Shown: positions 10,452 to 21,925, counted from the stretch's first letter. The stretch: 64,000 nt of DNA from Rhynchopus euleeides (GCA_963210315.1 OY723316.1:806001-870000); one strand, 5' to 3'. Program-made: numbers and translations. The notes: generated from the sequence alone by a model not told the origin.

Positions 10452-11482
10452 GACCGGCGGCCCACGGCCGGACCTTCTTCGGGGTAAACGCAACAAAGGT
10501 GCAACACAACGTGGATGGTGGCTGGTGAGGGGGTAGCTCCCTGCACACACCAAACTGTGTATCGGGCGGGTCACATTTGTCAGCCCACCATGCGGCATGC
10601 GAGTGTTGCGTGTGTCATGTTCCCAACGAGTGCAGCACGACAGTGCGGAGTGCACTGTTTGTGGTGTCCCTTTTCCCTTTTCTCTTTCCCTGTTGCCACA
10701 CGCAGCAGCTGGCGCTCGTTGCCTCGCGGTTACAAATTCTGTTTCCTCCTGTTTGATGGGCCTTCAGGCATTCGTTTGTCCGGAGCTTAGCTATATATTC
10801 ACCCCGCCGTGTCGGGGCGTGTAGGGGCTGCCATCAGCCTGCTGCTTCCCTGTCTTGAAATGAGCAGCACACTTGCCCAACGTGACCGCGGTCTGTGCTG
10901 TGCTGCCTCAAGATCACAAGCAATTGCCATGTCTGCCGTGCCTTGCCCCACACCCACCCCCCCTCGTGAAGGACGACCCTGGAGTTGTTCTGGCAGCGAG
11001 GAGGTACCCGGAGACCCCTGCCGCTTTGAGACACATGCGTGCCTTCCTCATTGAGGCTGTGGCTGAGGGTGGTGTGTGAAGCGTCAACACATCGCACAAA
11101 AGTGAGAATCCGTTGTGGGAGAAGCGGCATGCGAGTGTTGTGTGTCACGTTCCCAACACCCCCTGCTGGAGACTCCTGAGGCGACTCACCTCCCTGTGAT
11201 ACAAGGCGGATGCCTGCACCTGACCCACACCCCACCCTCAGCTGGCTCTGCTGAAGTCAAGAAGCAAGGTTCGGGGACGGTCAGCGTTTGTTGAGGTGGG
11301 CCCTCACAGCAGGGATACTGCCAGCTGGACTCTGTGCTCACTCCACATCTTCATGCACATCTCATGAAGGCCCCATGTGGCCTGCAGAAGAGTTGTTGAA
11401 CTGTCCTTGACCCCCATCCCCACCACCGCACTGCACACACCGCCACATTCTCCAGAAAAGCTCATTAGGTCGGTGCCCGGAG
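10452..11482 (+). other. 3' flank of DUF4116 copy 1, duplicated at 19688-20794
   Basis: Nearly identical to the region after the third DUF4116 gene, so it belongs to the duplicated unit. The main stretch with coding-like character is 10965-11079 (described separately). The last 30 bp before 11483 (ccagaaaagctcattaggtcggtg) also precede the WD40 copy at 20795 but not those at 5239 or 24083, so two kinds of WD40 upstream region exist. Confidence 0.75.
10873..11079 (+). other. short ORF with one DUF4116-like unit; possible terminal exon or remnant
   Basis: The last 39 residues read PPLVKDDPGVVLAARRYP..., similar to the DUF4116 unit PSLKDDPEINLAAVQQ, and end with TGA at 11077. The duplicate at 20045-20314 keeps the same end although a one-base difference in the upstream C run changes its N-terminal frame. 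It may be a degenerate extra repeat unit or a spliced last exon; no clear splice partner was found. Confidence 0.35.
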
Positions 11483-13034
11483 ATGGACGTATCTGTTCGT
11501 CACACGGGGACTGGGCACAGCTGTGTCGTCTGTGTTCCGGAAGGTGGGACCGTGGTCCGGCTGAAGGCGGGGGGGTGTGGGGCAGTCTGCAGAGAGAGAG
11601 AGCGCTGCGTCAATCATTTTTGCCCTCTTCTCGTATCACATGCACAGGCACAGCTGGTCCCCTAATAGAGGAGGGCTCGGAGGTGGTCTCCTGCTGGTGT
11701 GCTGTGCTGGGGAGGCTAGCAAGCAAGACAGTGCGAAGGCCTCTCGTAGAAAATGCAGAAAGGTGAGAACAGATGAATCCACATCACCCCACAACACTCA
11801 GGGTACCCTAGGCTTACTGGTACAGTAATGCCCCAGCGTGTCGTGTGTCGCACTGTGGTGTGTCTGCGGAAGAGGGCGTGGTTCGTGAGAGAGAGGGGGG
11901 GTGTGGAGCAGTGCGTCAATCCGTTTGCCCCCTTCCCATTTCAGATGCAAACGCACAGCTGCCTCCATACAGGGTGAGGGTTCAGGCGGTGTGCTGTGCT
12001 GGGGAGGTGATGCGCTGGAGGAGATGTTCTCGGGTTCTATCAACGCCACCCGTGAGGATGCATGCGTGGCAGCACGCATCGAAGGGTGTGAGCTGGACGA
12101 TGCACAGCGCGTTGCCGACACGGGTCTGGAGGACGGGGGTGCTGTCCAGCTCGTCCCACGCTGGCCTGTAGTCAAGGTCCCCGCAGTCTACTCATCGACG
12201 CATGGCAATGATATATTCCGCATTACACTGTCGAGGTGTGGGACGCTGTGTGCTGTCGGTTACGACAACGGACACATCGCTGTGTTTGACACGAGCGCCG
12301 CTGCTGTGGTGGCGGACATATCACACGACATCAAAGTGATTTCTCACACTGCATTCTCTTTCTGTGGTTGGCAACGTGCTCTCGTGACGGCACCATCTGC
12401 GTGTGGCTGACATCAACTTGGGAGGAGGTGTGCCTGCTGGAGCACAACAACACCAGGTTGTACCCCTGTGCAGCGTGGACACACTGCGGACGTCTGGTGT
12501 CCGGAGACGCATCAGGAAAAGTGCGCGTGTGGGACTTGAAGGGCACACCGAGCGACACAGTGCTGGAGGGTCGTACCAACGCTGTTCACAGCTTGTTGTG
12601 TCGGGCACGAGTATCTTCAGCGGGCCACGTGACAAGAGCATCCGTGTGTGGGACACCAGCACCCTCACACACACACACACCCTGGATGAGCACACTCGTG
12701 CGGTGACCGGTATCGCCCTGACTCAGGACGAGCAGCTCCTGGTGTCGTGCTCTATAACTCACTCAAGGTGTGGTGCACAACCTCCCTCAGCTGCCTGCGT
12801 ACTGTGCAACTTGACGAGGAGCAACATTATCTTGCTGTGTCACAGCCAGGTGATGTTGTTGCAGTGGAACTCTTGTCCAGCACCACACTGTCCCGCCTCA
12901 GCACAGGTGAGTGTCTGGGGAAGGTTGCCTTAGAGGGCTGTGGTGTTGCACTCAGCCCCTGCGGGAGGTGGGTCTTCACAGCAGCGAACGAAACTTCTGT
13001 CTCTGTGTGTGCTGTGTCTTCCGTTTCACCCTGA
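11483..13034 (+). pseudogene. ubiquitin-like/WD40 protein, copy 2, disrupted
   Basis: Starts like copy 4 (MDVSVRHTGTGHS...) but is broken at four places. (1) A 439-bp insertion at 11570-12008 splits the UBL between ..VVRLKA and DALEEMF. (2) Near 12375 seven bases present in the other copies (GGACGTG, between short GTGG repeats) are missing. (3) Near 12590 one base is missing. (4) Near 12755 a short deletion removes part of the codon run before LKVWC. The final part ..SVSVCAVSSVSP ends with TGA at 13032. All seven WD repeats can still be traced across the frames. Confidence 0.88.
11570..12008 (-). repeat. insertion of inverted leader-repeat copies inside WD40 copy 2
   Basis: Two diverged minus-strand copies (about 11573-11708 and 11906-12008) of the roughly 125-bp repeat that lies at 6417-6545 between the WD40 and DUF4116 genes. 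Diagnostic matches: gtgctgtgctggggagg (complement of cctacccagcacagcac) and the complement of tgacgcagtgctctgtctgcag. The outer ends do not give a GT-AG pair, so it is not a clean intron. Confidence 0.75.
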
Positions 13035-13562
13035 GTGCAGTGTCTCGTCACCCTGTTCCCTGCCTTCGTGGTTGCCGTCGTGTTGCACATGCTTGCGTAT
13101 TTGTTGTGTTCTGCACTCTCTTCCTTTCTAGTCTCGCAACACGGCAGCACTTGAGCAGCTGTGCGTTTGCATCTGAGATGAGTTTCCTGCCTTGTGTGCT
13201 TCGCCGCGACGGCCCCTGTGTAGACAGGTATAGCGGGCCTTGCTCTCTTGGGACTCACGTGTGCTGTGTGTGATGTGTCTATCGAGACGAGAAGGAGGGC
13301 AACTGATTGACGCAGTGCTCTGTCTGCAGACTTTCGGCAGTTCGTATTGCGCACCTTGCCCCCACCCCGCCTGCAGACCTGCGAGTTGCACTGCTGCTTG
13401 TCATCTGCTCTGCTGTGTCGTTTCCGTGGAAGATAAGTATTGGTTTTCAGACCACGTTGTCCCCTTTCAGGTGAGCCTTGCACACTGCACTGCACTGCAC
13501 CCCCACAGCCACACAGGTGTGGACACGGCTGCCTTTGCAGTCAGCCGGAAGCAGGAAGAGAC

Positions 13563-16483
13563 ATGTTGGTGTTCCTGGCTGACAGGAGGACCGGTGACCA
13601 GCACCCCGCTGAGATCGGGGTGGACGACACGGCGGACACGTTGAAGGAGTTTGCACTGCAGGCGTTGCCCAACTATGTCGGTGTGGGGGTGGCTGACCTG
13701 CAGCTGTCGGTGGGGGGCGAGGTCTTGTCCGGTGACGACCCTCTGTGCAGTGTTGCAGCTGTCGAAGCTGAGTGCACAGTTGACGTTGACCTGCTGTGCC
13801 AGCATCACCTGGATGCCCTGCGCAGGCGGCGCAAGAAGGTGTGGGAGGTTCCCCTGTGGGTGTCGGACAAGGCGGATGTCATCAGAGCTGTTCGCAGTGA
13901 GGGTGCCTGCCCCCAGTCAGTGCACAGCACGGTGTGGGCTGATCGTGAAGTGTGTCTCGCAGCAGTGCAGACGTTCGGCTCTGCCTTGCAACACGTCGAC
14001 CCCTCCCTGAAGGACGACCGTGACATCAACCTCGCAGCGGTGAAAAGCGAAGGCAGCTCCTTGCAGTACATCCACGACTCCCTGCGGGATGACCGTGAAC
14101 TGAATCGAGCAGCGGTTGAATCGAATGGCGATGCCTTGCAATACGTACACCCCTCCCTGAAGGACGACCCTGACATCAATCTGGCAGCGGTGAAAAGCGA
14201 AGGCAGCTCCTTGCAGTACGCCCACCATAGTGTCCTCGCGCCTTGAAGTACGTCCACCCCTCCCTGAAGGAGGACCATGAAATCAACCTCACAGCGGTGC
14301 AACATCACGGTTCTGCCTTGCAATACGCCCACCCCTCGTTGCGGTGCGACCGTGTTATCAATCTCACAGCGGTGCAACAGAGTGGTATCGCGTTGACACT
14401 CGTCCACGAGTCACTGATGGCCGACCACGGCATCAATCTCGCAGCGGTTCAACAGCGTGGTGACGCGTTGATATTTGTCCACGAGTCGCTGAGATGCGAC
14501 CGTGACATCAATCTCGCAGCGGTGCAACAGAAGGGGTGTGCCTTGGACCATGTCCACCCCTCCCTAAAGGACGACCGAGAAATCAACCTCGCAGCGGTGC
14601 AACAGGACGGTAAGGCGTTGGGGTCCGTCCACGAATCCCTGTGGAATGACCGTGACATCACTCTCGCAGCGGTGCAACAGAACGGGTGTGCCTTGGAAGA
14701 TGTGCACCCCTCCCTGAAGGCCGACCGTGAACTCAACCTCGCAGCAGTGCAGCAGAACCGCGACGCCTTCGACTACGTGCACCCCTCCCTGAAGGACGAC
14801 CCTGAAATCAATCTCGCAGCAGCGCAACAGGATAGTGATGATGGCTGTGCCACCCTCTCTCACCCTGATGTGTCTCCCGTGTGTGACTCCCCCCCCTCTC
14901 CCCGACACACACGTGAGAGGCGGACGCTGAAGCGCCTGCTTCGCAAGGCACGTCGGACCTGTGGCCGGGTCGGGCGGGACCTGCTTCGGGGTAAACGCAA
15001 CAAGAGGTGTGAAAGCAAGCATGACATCGACCTCGCAGCAGTGCAGAGGGATGGTGGCGCGTTGAGTTGCGTTGACGAGTCCCTGAAGGCCGACCGTGCC
15101 ATCAGTCTCGCACGGGTGCAACAGGATGGTGACTTCTTGCAGCACGTCCCCGAGTCCCTGAAGGCCGACCGTGACATCAATCTCGCAGCAGTGCAACGGT
15201 ACGGCCCTGCCTTGCAACACGTCCACCCCTCCCTGAAGGATGACCGCCAAATCACTCTCGCAGCAATACAACAGACTGGTTGGGCCTTGCGATACGTCCA
15301 CTCCTCCCTGAAGGACGACCGTGCACTCAATCTTGCCGCAGTGCAGCGGCATGGTGACGCCTTAGAATACGTCTACTCCTCCCTAAAGGATGACCGTGAC
15401 ATCAATCTTGCAGCAGTGCAGCAGGATGGCTCTGCTTTGCGACACGTCCACCCCTCCCTGAGGACCGACCGTGACATCACTCTCGCTGCCGTGCAACGGA
15501 CACAGTATGCCTTGAAGTACGTGCACCCCTCCCTGGAGGCGGACCGAGAAATCAACCTCGCAGCAGTGCAACAGCAGGGTCTCGCTGTTGAGTTTGTCCA
15601 CCCCTCACTGATTGCTGACCGACAAATCAATCTCGCAGCAGTGCAACAGGAGGGTTATGCCTTGCGGTGCGTGCACCCCTCCCTGAAGGCCGACCGGGAA
15701 ATCAACCTCGCAGCAGTGCAACAGAGTACTGCTGCATTCGACTACGTCTGGCCCTCCTTGAAGATCGATCCTGAGATCTTCGCAGTATGTGACCGGTCGC
15801 GTGATTCAGCTCAGTATCGGGCAATCAACCTCGCAGCGGTGCAACAGGATGGTCGTGTCTTGCGGCACGTACACCCCTCCCTGAAGGACGACTGGGACAT
15901 CAATCTCGCAGCAGTGCAACAGGATGGTCGTGCCTTGCAGTACGCCCACCCCTGCCTGAACGACGACCCTGAACTCAATCTCGCAGCAGTGCAGCAGAAT
16001 GGTTCTGCCTTGCAGTATGTCCACGACTCCCTGCAGGACGACCGTGCACTGAATCTCCTAGCGGTTCAATCGAACGGCTACGCCTTGGAACACGTTCACC
16101 CCTCCCTTAAGGCCGACCGTCAAGTCAACCTCGCAGCAGTGCAACAGTGCGCCTACAGCTTCCACTTCGTCCACCCATCTCTCGAGGACGACCGAGAAAT
16201 TAGTCTCGCAGCGGTGCAAGTGGCTGGCGTGTTGTTGCAGTTTGTGCACCCCTCCCTGAAGGCCGACCGTGAACTCAACCTCGCAGCAGTGCAACAGAAC
16301 CGCGACGCCTTCGACTACGTGCACCCCTCCCTGAAGGACGACCCTGAAATCAATCTCGCAGCAGCGCAACAGGATAGTGATGATGGCTGTGCCACCCTCT
16401 CTCACCCTGATGTGTCTCCTGTGCGTGACACACGCGAGAGGCGGACGCTGAAGCGCCTGCTTCGCAAGGCACGTCGGACCTGA
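13563..16483 (+). pseudogene. ubiquitin-like/DUF4116 protein, copy 2, frameshifted
   Basis: The same UBL start and first repeats as copy 1 are open from 13563 to about 14230. There the sequence jumps from ..LQYAHP to a unit that in the other copies lies about 430 bp further on (GTGTCCT.GCGC.TTG), out of frame, giving a stop at 14244-14246. From 14243 the original frame resumes and stays open for about 745 codons to TGA at 16481-16483, including the internal linker (14836-15015). Downstream repeats are as well preserved as in intact copies, so the lesion is recent. A translation start within the second part cannot be excluded. Confidence 0.82.
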
Positions 16484-17172
16484 GACCTGAGGCCCACGGC
16501 CGGACCTCCTTCGGGGTAAACGCAGCAAAGGTGCAGCACAACGGGGATAGTGGCTGGTGAGGGGGTAGCTCCCTGCGCACACCAAACTGTGTATCGGGCG
16601 GGTCACATTTGTCAGCCCACCAAGAGTTTGTGGTGTCCCTTTTCCCTTTCTGTTTCCCTGTTGCCACACGCTGGCGCTCGTCGCCTCGCAGGTTACACTG
16701 TTTCTTTCTGTTTGAAGGCCTTCAGGCATTCGTTTGGCCCTCTGGGGGGGCTAGCCCCACCCGCCCCTTCGTCTCCCTGATCTGTGGCAACCTTCTTCTG
16801 TCTCTGTGCGTGATATGTCTTCCGTCTCACCCTGAGTGCAGTGCCTGTTCCCTGCCTTGCTTGTGTGGTTGGCAGGTGATGTTTGCACCGTATTGCTTGG
16901 TTGCCTCGCAGTCCATCAGCACCTGATGTGCGTTGGTGTCTGGGATGGGGTGAATGTAGTTTGCAGGATGCTGTCTGCACAGAACCCGGAAGGAACCCCG
17001 AGCGGTAAGGAGATGTGTGCGGCCCTCTGGGAGGCGAGCCTACCAAACCCACCCCTTCGTCTCCCTGATCTGTGGCAACCCGGTTGTGCCCAGCGTGGCG
17101 CCTGTTCTTTGTGAGGGAGTGGTGTTCGCTTTGCTGGCTTGAGGGTGGTGGAGAGCCCAGTATCAGAGAGGG
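16484..17172. other. rearranged 3' flank of DUF4116 copy 2
   Basis: The first 140 bp match the other 3' flanks, then the similarity is interrupted. A segment with cccttcgtctccctgatctgtggcaac occurs twice, near 16760-16792 and 17055-17082, marking an internal duplication. No gene seen. Confidence 0.6.
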
Positions 17173-17409
17173 TTGACAGTCGGGCTGGACAACACCACCT
17201 CTTTACTCGCCGTGTCACAGCCAGGTGATGTTGTTGCGGTGCTGCACCCTTCCGACACCAAGCTGTACCGCCTCAGCACAGGTGCGCGTCTGGTTGGGGT
17301 GGCCTCAGAGGGTTACAGTGTTGCCCTCAGCCCCTGCGGGAAGTGGGTCTTCACGCCAACGAACAGCACTTCTGTCTCCGTATCTGCTGTATCTTCCGCT
17401 TCTCCCTGA
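17173..17409 (+). pseudogene. WD40 copy 3, 3' fragment only
   Basis: Only the last 75 codons of the WD40 gene remain. Similarity to copy 1 begins at about 17186 (ctggacaacacc) and includes LLAVSQPGDVVAVLH and SVALSPCGKWVFTPTN, ending with TGA at 17407. The UBL and first five repeats are absent. Its 3' flank is identical in layout to copy 1, so it was carried along with DUF4116 copy 3. Confidence 0.88.
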
Positions 17410-17791
17410 CTGATACGTGTCTCGAAATCCTGTTCCTGCTTTCTAGCCTACCCAGCACAGCACACCACCTGACCCCTTGCCCAGTTGGAGGCAGCTGTGC
17501 GGGTGATCCACAGAGACGAGAAGGAGGGCAACTGATTGACGCAGTGCTCTGTCTGCAGACTTCCGGCAGTTCGTATTGCGCACCTTGCCCCCACCCCGCC
17601 TGCAGACCTGCGAGTTGCACTGCTGCTTGTCATCTGCTCTGCTGTGTCGTTTCCGTGGAAGATAAGTATTGGTTTTCGGACCACGTTGTCCCCTTTCAGG
17701 TGAGCCTTGCACACTGCACTGCACTGCACCCCCACAGCCACACAGGTGTGGACACGGCTGCCTTTGCAGTCAGCCGGAAGCAGGAAGAGAC

Positions 17792-19687
17792 ATGTTGGTG
17801 TTCCTGGCTGACAGGAGGACCGGTGACCAGCACCCCGCTGAGATCGGGGTGGACGACACGGCGGACACGTTGAAGGAGTTTGCACTGCAGGCGTTGCCCA
17901 ACTTTGTCGGTGTGGGGGTGGCTGACCTGCAGCTGTCGGTGGGGGGCGAGGTCTTGTCCGGTGACGACCCTCTGTGCAGTGTTGAAGCTGTCGAAGCTGA
18001 GTGCACAGTTGACGTTGACCTGCTGTGCCAGCACCACCTGGATGCCCTGCGCAGGCGGCGCAAGAAGGTGTGGGAGGTTCCCCTGTGGGTGTCGGACAAG
18101 GCGGATGTCATCAGAGCTGTTCGCAGTGAGGGTGCCTGCCCCCAGTCAGTGCACAGCACGGTGTGGGCTGATCGTGAAGTGTGTCTCGCAGCAGTGCAGA
18201 CGTTCGGCTCTGCCTTGCAACACGTCGACCCCTCCCTGAAGGACGACCGTGACATCAACCTCGCAGCGGTGAAAAGCGAAGGCAGCTCCTTGCAGTATGT
18301 CCACGACTCCCTGCGGGATGACTGTGAACTGAATCGAGCAGCGGTTGAATCGAATGGCGATGCCTTGCAATACGTGTCCCTCTCCCTGAAGGCCGACCGT
18401 GACATCAATCTGGCAGCGGTGAAAAGCGAAGGCAGCTCCTTGCAGTATGCGCACCCCTCCCTGCGAGATGACCGTGGACTGAATCAAGCAGCGGTTGAAT
18501 CGAATGGCGATGCCTTGAAATACGTACATCCCTCACTGAAGGCCGACCGTGACATCAACCTTGCAGCGGTACAGCAGAGTGGTTGCGCTTTGAACTACGT
18601 CGACCCCTCCCTGAAGGATGACCGTGACATGAATCTCGCAGCGGTGCAACAGAGTCTCAGATCCTTGCAATACGTGCACCCCTCACTGCAGGCCGACCGT
18701 GACATCAATCTCGCAGCGGTGCAACAGAGTCTCAGTTCCTTGCAATGCGTGCACCCCTCCCTGAAGGCCGACCGTGACTTCAATCTCGCAGTGGTGCAAC
18801 ATAATCATCGGGCCATGAGGTGCGTGCACTCCTCCCTGGGGAACGATTATGACTTCAATGTCGCAGCGTTGCAGCACGATGATGGCACAGCTGAGACCTT
18901 CCTCTTCTCCCCCCTGTGGACTGACCGTGCATTCACTCTCGCAGCAGTGCAACAGTGTCCTGGCGCATTGCGGTGCGTCCACCACTCCCTGAACGAGGAC
19001 CGTGAAATCAACCTCACAGCGGTGCAACATCACGGTTCTGCCTTGCATTACGTCCACCCCTCCCTGAAGGCCGACCACGGTATCAATCTCGCAGCGGTGC
19101 AACAGGACGGTCAGGCGTTGTGGTACGTCCACGAGTCCCTGAGGGATGACCGTGACATCACTCTCGCAGCGGTGCAACAGGATGGAAAGGCGTTGGGGTA
19201 CGCCCACGTGTTCCTGAGGTGCGACTACGGCATTAACCTCGCAGCGGTGCAACAGAATGGTGATGCCTTGGGGTCCGTCCACGAGTCCCTGAGGGATGAC
19301 CGTGACATCACTCTCGCGGCGGTGCAACAGAACGGGTGTGCCTTGGGCCATGTCCACCCCTCCCTAGAGGACGACCGAGAAATCAACTTCGTGGCGGTGC
19401 AACAGGATGGTGAGGCATTGGGGTACGTGCACAAGTCCCTGTGGAATGACCGTGAACTCAACCTCGCAGCAGTGCAACAGAACCGCGACGCCTTCGACTA
19501 CGTGCACCCCTCCCTGAAGGACGACCCTGAAATCAATCTCGCAGCAGCGCAACAGGATAGTGATGATGGCTGTGCCACCCTCTCTCACCCTGATGTGTCT
19601 CCCGTGTGTGACTCCCCCCCCTCTCCCCGACACACACGTGAGAGGCGGACGCTGAAGCGCCTGCTTCGCAAAGCACGTCGGACCTGA
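17792..19687 (+). CDS. ubiquitin-like/DUF4116 repeat protein (copy 3, single form, intact)
   Basis: 631 aa. The N-terminal UBL differs from copy 1 at very few residues (NFVGV for NYVGV; SVEAVEAEC for SVAAVEAEC). About 20 units of the 25-aa repeat follow, then the basic linker RERRTLKRLLRKARRT and a TGA stop. It corresponds to the first half of copy 1, with the linker terminal instead of internal, so this is probably closer to the ancestral form. Repeat content differs from copy 1 by gain and loss of whole units (for example an extra SLRSLQYVHPSL unit near 18650), as expected from unequal exchange. Start as in copy 1: the ATG follows the leader intron 17700-17769. Function unknown. Confidence 0.87.
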   Translation: MLVFLADRRTGDQHPAEIGVDDTADTLKEFALQALPNFVGVGVADLQLSVGGEVLSGDDPLCSVEAVEAECTVDVDLLCQHHLDALRRRRKKVWEVPLWVSDKADVIRAVRSEGACPQSVHSTVWADREVCLAAVQTFGSALQHVDPSLKDDRDINLAAVKSEGSSLQYVHDSLRDDCELNRAAVESNGDALQYVSLSLKADRDINLAAVKSEGSSLQYAHPSLRDDRGLNQAAVESNGDALKYVHPSLKADRDINLAAVQQSGCALNYVDPSLKDDRDMNLAAVQQSLRSLQYVHPSLQADRDINLAAVQQSLSSLQCVHPSLKADRDFNLAVVQHNHRAMRCVHSSLGNDYDFNVAALQHDDGTAETFLFSPLWTDRAFTLAAVQQCPGALRCVHHSLNEDREINLTAVQHHGSALHYVHPSLKADHGINLAAVQQDGQALWYVHESLRDDRDITLAAVQQDGKALGYAHVFLRCDYGINLAAVQQNGDALGSVHESLRDDRDITLAAVQQNGCALGHVHPSLEDDREINFVAVQQDGEALGYVHKSLWNDRELNLAAVQQNRDAFDYVHPSLKDDPEINLAAAQQDSDDGCATLSHPDVSPVCDSPPSPRHTRERRTLKRLLRKARRT

Positions 19688-20794
19688 GACCGGATGCCCA
19701 CGGCCGGACCTCCTTCGGGGTAAACGCAACAAAGGTGCAACACAACGTGGATGGTGGCTGGTGAGGGGGTAGCTCCCTGCACACACCAAACTGTGTATCG
19801 GGCGGGTCACATTTGTCAGCCCACCATGCGGCATGCGAGTGTTGCGTGTGTCATGTTCCCAACGAGTGCAGCACGATAGTGCGGAGTGCACTGTTTGTGG
19901 TGTCCCTTTTCCCTTTTCTCTTTCCCTGTTGCCACACGCAGCAGCTGGCGCTCGTTGCCTCGCGGTTACAAATTCTGTTTCCTCCTGTTTGACGGGCCTT
20001 CAGGCATTCGTTTGTCCGGAGCTTAGCTATATATTCACCCCGCCGTGTCGGGGCGTGTAGGGGCTGCCATCAGCCTGCTGCTTCCCTGTCTTGAAATGAG
20101 CAGCACACTTGCCCAACGTGACCGCGGTCTGTGCTGTGCTGCCTCAAGATCACAAGCAATTGCCATGTCTGCCGTGCCTTGCCCCACACCCACCCCCCTC
20201 GTGAAGGACGACCCTGGAGTTGTTCTGGCAGCGAGGAGGTACCCGGAGACCCCTGCCGCTTTGAGACACATGCGTGCCTTCCTCATTGAGGCTGTGGCTG
20301 AGGGTGGTGTGTGAAGCGTCAACACATCGCACGAAAGTGAGAATCCGTTGTGGGAGAAGCGGCATGCGAGTGTTGTGTGTCACGTTCCCAACACCCCCTG
20401 CTGGAGACTCCTGAGGCGACTCACCTCCCTGTGATACAAGGCGGATGCCTGCACCTGACCCACACCCCACCCTCAGCTGGCTCTGCTGAAGTCAAGAAGC
20501 AAGGTTCAGGGATGGTCAGCGTTTGTTGAGGTGGGCCCGCACAGCAGGGATACTGCCAGCTGGACTCTGTGCTCACTCCACATCTTCATGCACATCTCAT
20601 GAAGGCCCCATGTGGCCTGCAGAAGAGTTGTTCCAGCAAGGGGGGTGTACAAATAGTCTTGGCATTCGGTTTCAGATGAAGGGAAACAGAGGTGTTGGTG
20701 CCACGTTAGCACTGCCCTTGACCCCCATACCCCACCACCGCACTGCACACACCGCCACATTCTCCAGAAAAGCTCATTAGGTCGGTGACAGGAG
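19688..20794 (+). other. 3' flank of DUF4116 copy 3 and upstream region of WD40 copy 4
   Basis: Near-identical to 10452-11482. It includes a second copy of the short DUF4116-like ORF (20045-20314, TGA at 20312) and a 75-bp segment at about 20632-20710 (ccagcaaggggggtgtac...) absent from the first copy. The WD40 start region after it matches that of copy 2. Confidence 0.7.
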
Positions 20795-21925
20795 ATGGAC
20801 GTATCTGTTCGTCACACGGGGACTGGGCACAGCTGTGTCGTCTGTGTTCCGGAAGGTGGGACCGTGGTCGGGCTGAAGGCGGATGCGTTGGAGGAGATGT
20901 TTTCGGGTTCCGTCGACACAAACCGTGAGGCTGCATGCGTGACAGCACACATCGAAGGGTGTGCGGAGGAGCTGGACAATGAACAGCGTGTTGCCGACAC
21001 GGGTCTGGAGGACGGGGGTGCTGTCCAGCTCGTCGCCCGCTGGCCCAAAGTCAAGGCTCCAGCAGTCTACTCACCTCAGCATGGCAACATGATCTGCTTC
21101 ATCACACTGTCGAGGTGTGGGACGCTGTGTTCAGTGGGTTACTTCGAAGGACGCATCACTGTGTTTGACACCACCACCGCTGCTGTGGTGGCAGACCTCA
21201 CACACGGCAACAAGACTATTCTTCGCACTGCGTTCTCAGTCTGTGGGACGTGGTTGGCAACGTGCTCTCTTGACGGCACCATCTGCGTGTGGCTGACAGC
21301 AAACTGGGAGCAGGTGTGCATCCTGCACAACAGTATGCCCGGGATCAGTGCAGCGTGGACACACTGCGGACGTCTGGTGTCCGGTGACAACAGGGGCAAA
21401 CTGCGTGTGTGGGACTTGAAGGGCACACCGAGCGCCACAGTGCTGGAGGGTCACAGCAAGGGTGTTTATAGCCTTGCTGTGTCGGGCACGAAGACCTTCA
21501 GCGGGTCAAAAGACAAAACGATCCGTGTGTGGGACATCAGCACCCTCACACACACACACACCCTCGATGCGCACACTGCTGCCGTATCCAGCCTTGCCCT
21601 GACTCGGGACGAGCAGCACCTGGTGTCGTGCTCTGTTGACCAGTCCCTCAAGGTGTGGTGCACAACCTCCTTCAGCTGTCTGCGTACGGTGCCGCTCGTC
21701 AGCCATCTCAACTCGCTTGATGTGTCACAGCCAGGCGATGTTGTTGCAGTGGCCACCCCGCTTTGCAACACCACGAGGCTGTACCGCCTCAGCACAGGCG
21801 AGTGTCTGGGGAAGGTGGGCTCAAAGGGTTATGGTGTTGCCCTCAGCCCCTGCGGGAGGTGGGTCTTCACAGCAGCGAACGAAACTTCTGTCTCTGTGTG
21901 CGACGTGCCTTCCGTTTCACGCTGA
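20795..21925 (+). CDS. ubiquitin-like/WD40 repeat protein (copy 4, intact)
   Basis: 376 aa. UBL at residues 1-85 (MDVSVRHTGTGHSCVVCV ... AEELDNEQRVADTGLEDGGAVQLVARW). Seven WD40 units follow, ending at ITVFDT, ICVWLT, LRVWDLKG, IRVWDIST, LKVWCTTS, LYRLSTGE and SVSVCDVPS. The fourth blade carries a CA-repeat-encoded HTHTHTL. It differs from copy 1 throughout the propeller surface while the framework is kept. No DUF4116 partner follows; instead two TIR elements lie downstream. The start ATG is the one shared by all copies. Confidence 0.88.
   Translation: MDVSVRHTGTGHSCVVCVPEGGTVVGLKADALEEMFSGSVDTNREAACVTAHIEGCAEELDNEQRVADTGLEDGGAVQLVARWPKVKAPAVYSPQHGNMICFITLSRCGTLCSVGYFEGRITVFDTTTAAVVADLTHGNKTILRTAFSVCGTWLATCSLDGTICVWLTANWEQVCILHNSMPGISAAWTHCGRLVSGDNRGKLRVWDLKGTPSATVLEGHSKGVYSLAVSGTKTFSGSKDKTIRVWDISTLTHTHTLDAHTAAVSSLALTRDEQHLVSCSVDQSLKVWCTTSFSCLRTVPLVSHLNSLDVSQPGDVVAVATPLCNTTRLYRLSTGECLGKVGSKGYGVALSPCGRWVFTAANETSVSVCDVPSVSR

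Noticed and set aside
11570..12008. Insertion in WD40 copy 2 as a normal intron
   Set aside because: No GT at the left edge or AG at the right edge gives an in-frame join; it is an inverted repeat copy.
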